Shown here: positions 62,493 to 64,000 of the stretch, piece after piece
How positions within the stretch are numbered: the first letter of the stretch is position 1
Layout of the letters: each line of letters opens with the position of its first letter
NCBI GenBank assembly: GCA_001829005.1
Contig: MIAG01000009.1
Location: 124,603-188,602 of the forward strand
Length of the DNA: 64,000 nt
Source of the DNA: Sphingobacteriia bacterium RIFOXYC2_FULL_35_18
GTDB taxonomy: Bacteria; Bacteroidota; Bacteroidia; Chitinophagales; Chitinophagaceae
Reading direction: 5' to 3'
Program-made: the position numbers and the translations under genes
Notes under the pieces: generated by a model
The model's database searches: none
Told to the model about the DNA's origin: nothing
Seen by the model: only the letters and a program-made list of their open reading frames with translations

Positions 62493-64000
62493 ATGGTTCG
62501 CATTAAATTAAGTTTCTTTTTTGTTTTTATTTGCTGTAGTCAATTGTCTTTGTTTGCACAACGTGCAAACTTATCGTCCTCTTCACATCGCGATACGATT
62601 CATCTAAACAATCAGTGGCAATTTGTAACCGATAAACAATCGGAGGGATTTAAGCGCGAGTGGTATTTAGGTGCACTGCCTAATGCAAGAACCGTTTCAA
62701 TTCCACATACTTGGAATATAGAAGACAGCAACCAAACCCATTATGGTTGGGCTTGGTACCAAAAGAAAATCAATGTTCCTACAACATATAAGAACAAACA
62801 AACTGTCATAGAATTTGGCGCCATTAATCATACAGCATATATCTATTTGAATGGCATAAAAGTAGCAGAGAATATAGGAGATGGATTTAGTAAGTTCAAA
62901 ATTGATCTAACAGGTAAATTAAAAATTGGTGTAGACAATATCTTGACCATTGCAGTGAATAATGACTATGGTAAAAACAAAGTTCCATTTGGTAGTTCTT
63001 TCGATTGGCCCAATGATGGAGGCATGATTCGCAAAGTAAAAATGATTGTTACACATTTGGTTGCACCACAGGCAATATATGTAACCCCCACTTTGAATAA
63101 GGATTCTTCTGCAACAGTTAAGATTAGATTGCCGTTTAATAAGGCAATACTTGAGAAAAAATATGCAGGGCTAAAAGGCAAATTAAAACTGAACATACAA
63201 ATTGCTCCTGAATTAGATCAGTACAAACGCATGAATCATCAGCCTAATTTAACGGTGCATGAACTTGCGCGAAAGCAAATGGTAGGCGATTTGGTAACTC
63301 CTGAGTGGGACGGAGTGAATGCATACGCAACAGTTAAAATCCCGAAGGTAATGCCTTGGCATATTGATTTTCCGAATTTATATTTTGTTGGAATTTTTGT
63401 TACAACTGATTCAGAATTAATTGATGTAATTGGAACAACCGTTGGGTTTAGAACAGTGGAATTTATTAATGGACAAACACATTTAAATGGTGAACGAATT
63501 AAAGTAATGGGTGTAGAATGGACGGCAGGATCAAATCCTGATTATGGTTTTGCAGAAATAGATTCAGTGATATTGGCGAATTGCAAATTGATGAAAGACG
63601 TGAATGCCATTTTCACGAGGCAACATTTCCAGCAAGATGATTTGTTTTATGATTTTTGTGATCGCAATGGAATATTAGTACAACAAGAAGTTCCGTTATG
63701 GGGACCTGAAACACCTGCCAATGAAACCATTCAAACAATTGCGCTTTCTCAATTAGAAAGAATGGTTTCGAATATGTATAATCATCCCAGTATTTTTTCA
63801 TGGGGAGCCGGTAATGAATTGCGGGCCAGAGATGCAGATATGAAACCCATGATTGCTACGCTAATGAAACGCGCCAGGGAATTGGATCCTAGCAGAAACA
63901 CTGCTTATGTAAGTAATACTTTAACAACGAGTTATTACAACAACCCGAAGTTTGTTCCAGATGCAGCAGCAGAAGGAGATTATTTAATGATGAATGAATA
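62493..64000 (+). CDS. GH2 glycoside hydrolase (3' end outside window)
   Basis: The ATG at 62493, 42 bases after the fusion gene, opens a frame with no stop to the window end (502 codons seen). A signal peptide (MVRIKLSFFFVFICCSQLSLFAQ) is followed by the GH2 sugar-binding jelly roll (NNQWQFVTDKQ, SIPHTWNIED, NDGGMIRKV). A beta-sandwich then leads into the TIM barrel. The general acid/base Glu442 sits in FSWGAGNELRA; the nucleophile lies beyond the window. GH2 includes beta-galactosidase, beta-mannosidase and beta-glucuronidase. In a sialoglycan locus beta-galactosidase fits best, but this cannot be decided here. Confidence 0.88.
   Translation, partial: MVRIKLSFFFVFICCSQLSLFAQRANLSSSSHRDTIHLNNQWQFVTDKQSEGFKREWYLGALPNARTVSIPHTWNIEDSNQTHYGWAWYQKKINVPTTYKNKQTVIEFGAINHTAYIYLNGIKVAENIGDGFSKFKIDLTGKLKIGVDNILTIAVNNDYGKNKVPFGSSFDWPNDGGMIRKVKMIVTHLVAPQAIYVTPTLNKDSSATVKIRLPFNKAILEKKYAGLKGKLKLNIQIAPELDQYKRMNHQPNLTVHELARKQMVGDLVTPEWDGVNAYATVKIPKVMPWHIDFPNLYFVGIFVTTDSELIDVIGTTVGFRTVEFINGQTHLNGERIKVMGVEWTAGSNPDYGFAEIDSVILANCKLMKDVNAIFTRQHFQQDDLFYDFCDRNGILVQQEVPLWGPETPANETIQTIALSQLERMVSNMYNHPSIFSWGAGNELRARDADMKPMIATLMKRARELDPSRNTAYVSNTLTTSYYNNPKFVPDAAAEGDYLMMNE

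Overview
The window reads as chromosomal DNA of a Bacteroidota bacterium, most likely Chitinophagaceae-like. This rests on two SusC/SusD pairs, a Type IX secretion sorting domain, an AT-rich composition, promoter-like TTTG / TAnnTTTG elements in place of sigma70 boxes, weak Shine-Dalgarno sequences, and the Bacteroidetes-type Nudix arabinose regulator. The family-level placement is inference. No RNA gene, CRISPR array, insertion sequence or phage gene is visible, and no gene-free stretch exceeds about 240 bases.

Layout. (1) 1-7.65 kb: the end of a giant T9SS-exported Ig/LamG surface protein, then an AAA/DUF4143 ATPase, a secreted zincin-like protein and a HAD phosphatase. (2) 7.7-14.1 kb, minus strand: an L-arabinose catabolic operon araB-araD-araA-sodium symporter, with the Nudix regulator gene araR upstream. 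(3) 14.3-22.8 kb, plus strand: mutarotase, GH127 beta-L-arabinofuranosidase, GH51 alpha-L-arabinofuranosidase and an S9 prolyl-oligopeptidase-type peptidase. (4) 22.8-31.8 kb: an AraC regulator divergent from a complete trans-4-hydroxyproline pathway (deaminase, alpha-ketoglutarate semialdehyde dehydrogenase, epimerase, FAD dehydrogenase), followed by a DUF885 peptidase-like protein and a seven-heme cytochrome c. (5) 31.8-43.9 kb: a convergent amino-acid permease, then SusC/SusD with two more large beta-L-arabinofuranosidase-type proteins (GH127-like and GH146-like). (6) 43.9-62.5 kb: a GntR/FadR regulator divergent from SusC/SusD, nanA, a kelch sialate mutarotase, an MFS sialate transporter, sialidase, N-acylglucosamine 2-epimerase, sialate O-acetylesterase, a GH20 hexosaminidase and an SGNH-GH20 fusion. 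A GH2 enzyme cut by the window end follows.

How it fits together. Regions 2-5 carry what is needed to use hydroxyproline-rich plant glycoproteins such as extensin. There are enzymes to cut beta-L- and alpha-L-arabinofuranose, peptidases for the Pro/Hyp backbone, uptake systems, arabinose catabolism to D-xylulose 5-phosphate, and hydroxyproline catabolism to alpha-ketoglutarate. This joint sugar-plus-imino-acid locus is the most interesting proposal in the window; its parts are recognisable, but their joint function is inference. Region 6 is a separate sialoglycoconjugate locus. It would release, de-O-acetylate, import and cleave sialic acid and convert ManNAc to GlcNAc, while the hexosaminidases and GH2 enzyme trim the exposed glycan. 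The kinase and deacetylase/deaminase steps after GlcNAc are not in the window.
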